Shown: one piece after another, positions 62,064 through 64,000 of the stretch | How the letters are laid out: each line of letters opens with the position of its first letter | Numbering within the stretch: the stretch's first letter is position 1 | From: CAZLPW01 sp964561495 | GTDB taxonomy: Bacteria; Fidelibacterota; Marinisomatia; Marinisomatales; UBA1611 | DNA: 64,000 bases | Reading direction: 5' to 3' | NCBI GenBank assembly: GCA_964561495.1 | Contig: CAZLPW010000001.1 | Coordinates: forward strand, 166,100 to 230,099 | Position numbers and translations under genes: made by a program | Notes under the pieces: generated by a model | The model's input: the letters and a program-made list of their open reading frames with translations, nothing else | Databases searched by the model: none | What the model was told of the DNA's origin: nothing

Positions 62064-64000
62064 ATGATGAAAATGTTTAAACTAGTTTATAAATATTTTT
62101 TTTTATCCCATCCAGTTATTGTTTTTATCTTTCATCTTTTCTTTATCCCCCAATTGTTTTCACAAAATAACGGACTAGACTTTGATGGTTCAAATGATTA
62201 TGTAACTATTTCAAATAGTTCATCGTTGCAAATCTCAGGTGATATTACATTGGAGGCTTGGATAAAACTTGATAACCTTAGTGGCTCTAAAATTGTGATT
62301 GTAAAAACTGATGGTGGCAGTGCTGCAGGTATGTCATACTCACTAAGAGTGCCTTCAAGTGGGAACGTAATTAGACTAGCAATTGGTGGTGGGTCTGGGG
62401 TTGATTTTGACGGCGAAGGATCCGTTACAGAAACTATTGATTCGCCGAGTCTTACATCTGGTATTTGGTATCATGTAGCCGGAGTTAGGAATAGTACAAC
62501 AATGACCCTCTATTTGAATGGAGAATCTGTAGCAACTTCATCAATATCTAGTAATTCTATAAGTGTTAATTCAGCATCTTTAAGTATAGGTTATTTCCCT
62601 TCCTATGGCCAATATTTTGATGGTCAAATTGATGAGGTTCGTATTTGGAATGACGCGCGCACACAGTCAGAGATTAAAGCAAATATGTACGCGGAAATCT
62701 CCGAATCAGAAAGTAACCTCGTTGCTTATTATCGAATGAATGATGGGAGCGGTACCACGATTACGGATAACAGTAGCAACTCAAATAATGGTACTATGAC
62801 TAATATGGATGGTAGTTCGGATTGGGTTTCTAATACGTTATTTGGTCAGGATTATGCTCTGGATTTTGATGGCTCAAATGATTACGTAATTGTTTCAGAT
62901 GATAATAGTCTTGATAATGATAATTATATCACAATTAGTATGTGGATTAATGCTGAAAGTATTACAAATAAAGATTGTCTTATTTCAAAAAGATCTTCAA
63001 CAGAACAAAGTGGAAACTATGCCTTGAGATTCAACAGTTCGAAGCAATTAAAATGGTACATATGGGGTGGAGATGCTGATAATGGTTCTACTAGTTCAAC
63101 ATCTGCTATTTCAACAAATGTTTGGACACATGTAGCCGTAACATTTGATAATTCAACTAATACTACAAAGTTTTATATTAATGGTTCATTGGATAACACA
63201 AGCACTACAATTTCCAAAGACCTGGATGCCAATTCTTCAGATTTGCATCTAGGGTGGGATGGCCAAAATTCTCGATATTTTAATGGTAAAGTAGATGAGG
63301 TTCGTATTTGGAGTGATATTCGCACACAAACCGAGATTCAGGATAATTTGTACACAGAACTAATTGGCAATGAAAGTAACCTCGTTGCTTATTATAACTT
63401 TAATGGTGGAAGAGGAGTCTCTCTGGTAGATCTCACAACTAATAATAATATGGGTACGTTGACAAATATGGATGCTGGTTCTGATTGGACAGGATCGAGA
63501 ATATTAGGAGCTACCATTAGTGGCAACTCAGGTTATAGAATGCTATCCTCTCCAGTATCAGGCCAGATTATTGGAGAATTACTGTCTAATTTGTGGACTC
63601 AAGGTATGACAGGGAGTGATGCACCAGAGGCTAGTAGCAGTAATATTTGGACTTTGAATGTATCTGGCCAAAGTTGGACCGTATTAAATGATATTTCCAG
63701 TTCGGGAACTTCTTTATCTGCAGGCCAAGGTCTACTTGTTTATGTGTTTGAAGATACAGACTTCGATGGGACAGCAAATCTTCCCGTAGTAATCAATGTA
63801 AGTGGAACAGAAAATAATTCGAACGCAAGTTTATCAAGTATCACAAATGGAGACTGGGGTCTCGCTGGTAACCCTTATTCAACAACTATTGATTGGGGTT
63901 TAGTTTCAAAAACCAATATCGCTTCTAGTCTTTATGTTTATAACGATGCCAAGAGTGGTGGAGCAGGCTACATTAATTGGAACGGATCCTCAGGAGATCT
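62064..64000 (+). CDS. LamG-repeat T9SS-type secreted protein, 3' truncated
   Basis: A frame open from ATG 62064 to the window end (about 645 codons). A long hydrophobic leader ends at IPQLFSQ. Residues about 35-255 and 265-475 are two LamG/ConA-like domains (GLDFDGSNDYVTISNSSSLQ; ALDFDGSNDYVIVSDDNSLD), each with the HVAG/HVAV and IDEVRIW / VDEVRIW motifs. The next part (GYRMLSSPVSGQIIGELLS, GLAGNPYSTTIDW) is the pre-sorting region typical of T9SS cargo, so a C-terminal sorting domain is expected beyond the window. A 24-base block is identical in both LamG units. Confidence 0.85.
   Translation, partial: MMKMFKLVYKYFFLSHPVIVFIFHLFFIPQLFSQNNGLDFDGSNDYVTISNSSSLQISGDITLEAWIKLDNLSGSKIVIVKTDGGSAAGMSYSLRVPSSGNVIRLAIGGGSGVDFDGEGSVTETIDSPSLTSGIWYHVAGVRNSTTMTLYLNGESVATSSISSNSISVNSASLSIGYFPSYGQYFDGQIDEVRIWNDARTQSEIKANMYAEISESESNLVAYYRMNDGSGTTITDNSSNSNNGTMTNMDGSSDWVSNTLFGQDYALDFDGSNDYVIVSDDNSLDNDNYITISMWINAESITNKDCLISKRSSTEQSGNYALRFNSSKQLKWYIWGGDADNGSTSSTSAISTNVWTHVAVTFDNSTNTTKFYINGSLDNTSTTISKDLDANSSDLHLGWDGQNSRYFNGKVDEVRIWSDIRTQTEIQDNLYTELIGNESNLVAYYNFNGGRGVSLVDLTTNNNMGTLTNMDAGSDWTGSRILGATISGNSGYRMLSSPVSGQIIGELLSNLWTQGMTGSDAPEASSSNIWTLNVSGQSWTVLNDISSSGTSLSAGQGLLVYVFEDTDFDGTANLPVVINVSGTENNSNASLSSITNGDWGLAGNPYSTTIDWGLVSKTNIASSLYVYNDAKSGGAGYINWNGSSGD
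62709..62732 (+). repeat. 24-base exact repeat, copy 1 (LamG unit)
   Basis: The 24 bases at 62709-62732 recur without change at 63372-63395, encoding the same ESNLVAYY in both LamG domains of the terminal protein. Exact nucleotide identity, including synonymous positions, suggests recent duplication or gene conversion of the domain. Confidence 0.85.
63372..63395 (+). repeat. 24-base exact repeat, copy 2 (LamG unit)
   Basis: Second copy of the block at 62709-62732, separated by 663 bases, which is the LamG unit length (221 codons). The flanking motif encoding DEVRIW also shares long nucleotide identity between the two units. Confidence 0.85.

Overview
The window reads as a single-strand-resolution piece of an AT-rich, Gram-negative genome of the FCB (Fibrobacteres-Chlorobi-Bacteroidetes) type, most plausibly a marine Candidatus Marinimicrobia (SAR406)-like bacterium. 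The evidence is indirect: an LptD-type outer-membrane LPS assembly protein, a Bacteroidetes-style ECF sigma / FecR / STN-TonB receptor trio, proteins ending in the YPNPFN-type sorting module of type IX secretion, DUF5683 and PEGA proteins, and a short run of Ns at 4023-4032 typical of an assembled metagenome or single-cell scaffold. The phylum assignment is inference; no rRNA is present.

Layout. 1-8858: a 5'-truncated EF-G paralogue, a HIT hydrolase, a small membrane protein plus SSS sodium symporter (cut by the N gap), tRNA-Asn, an oligopeptidase B-like lipoprotein with no obvious start codon, a PD40 propeller protein and a CsgG/LpoB-like protein. 8859-12152: a 1.1-kb very AT-rich gene-free stretch containing one isolated GC-rich nested inverted repeat, then small poorly conserved genes (one Rap1a/Tai-like) and a DUF4920 lipoprotein. 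12153-14877: RNase HI, a PhyH dioxygenase, a terminator-like element, tmRNA (tag ADYGYMAAA) and an HTH-PAS regulator with an array of heptamer sites in front of it. 14964-19043: TonB receptor, FecR anti-sigma and ECF sigma in one leftward operon. 19157-30204: a rightward overlapping operon of envelope genes ending in a cohesin-like lipoprotein next to a 2711-residue T9SS cargo that carries a dockerin and about eleven Ig-like repeats, two of which are split by lectin-like domains. 30233-36370: leftward housekeeping genes (argS, rsfS, LytR_C protein, mnmA, cysteine desulfurase, metallophosphoesterase). 36457-55344: PfkB kinase, TPR lipoprotein, DUF58/MoxR, rlmN, M20 peptidase, GGT, glyS, a CcmH variant, topA, hisS (apparent CTG start), a DUF2007 protein, lptD and rarA. 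55470-62045: a rightward run with FKBP, DoxX, two Gfo/Idh/MocA oxidoreductases, an MFS permease, a 3-keto-disaccharide hydrolase-like lipoprotein and a TIM-barrel isomerase. 62064-end: start of a LamG-repeat secreted protein that runs off the window.

Working together, the accessory parts describe a cell investing in its surface: TonB-dependent uptake under ECF/FecR control, T9SS-exported lectin/Ig proteins with a possible cohesin-dockerin tether, and a locus that looks built to oxidise, cleave, isomerise and import glycosides. I found no insertion sequence, prophage, CRISPR array or toxin-antitoxin pair. The most distinctive observations are the adjacent cohesin-like/dockerin pair, the two lectin domains inserted into Ig repeats, the non-AUG start of hisS, the altered G4 motif of the EF-G paralogue and the keto-glycoside locus with its DoxX neighbour.
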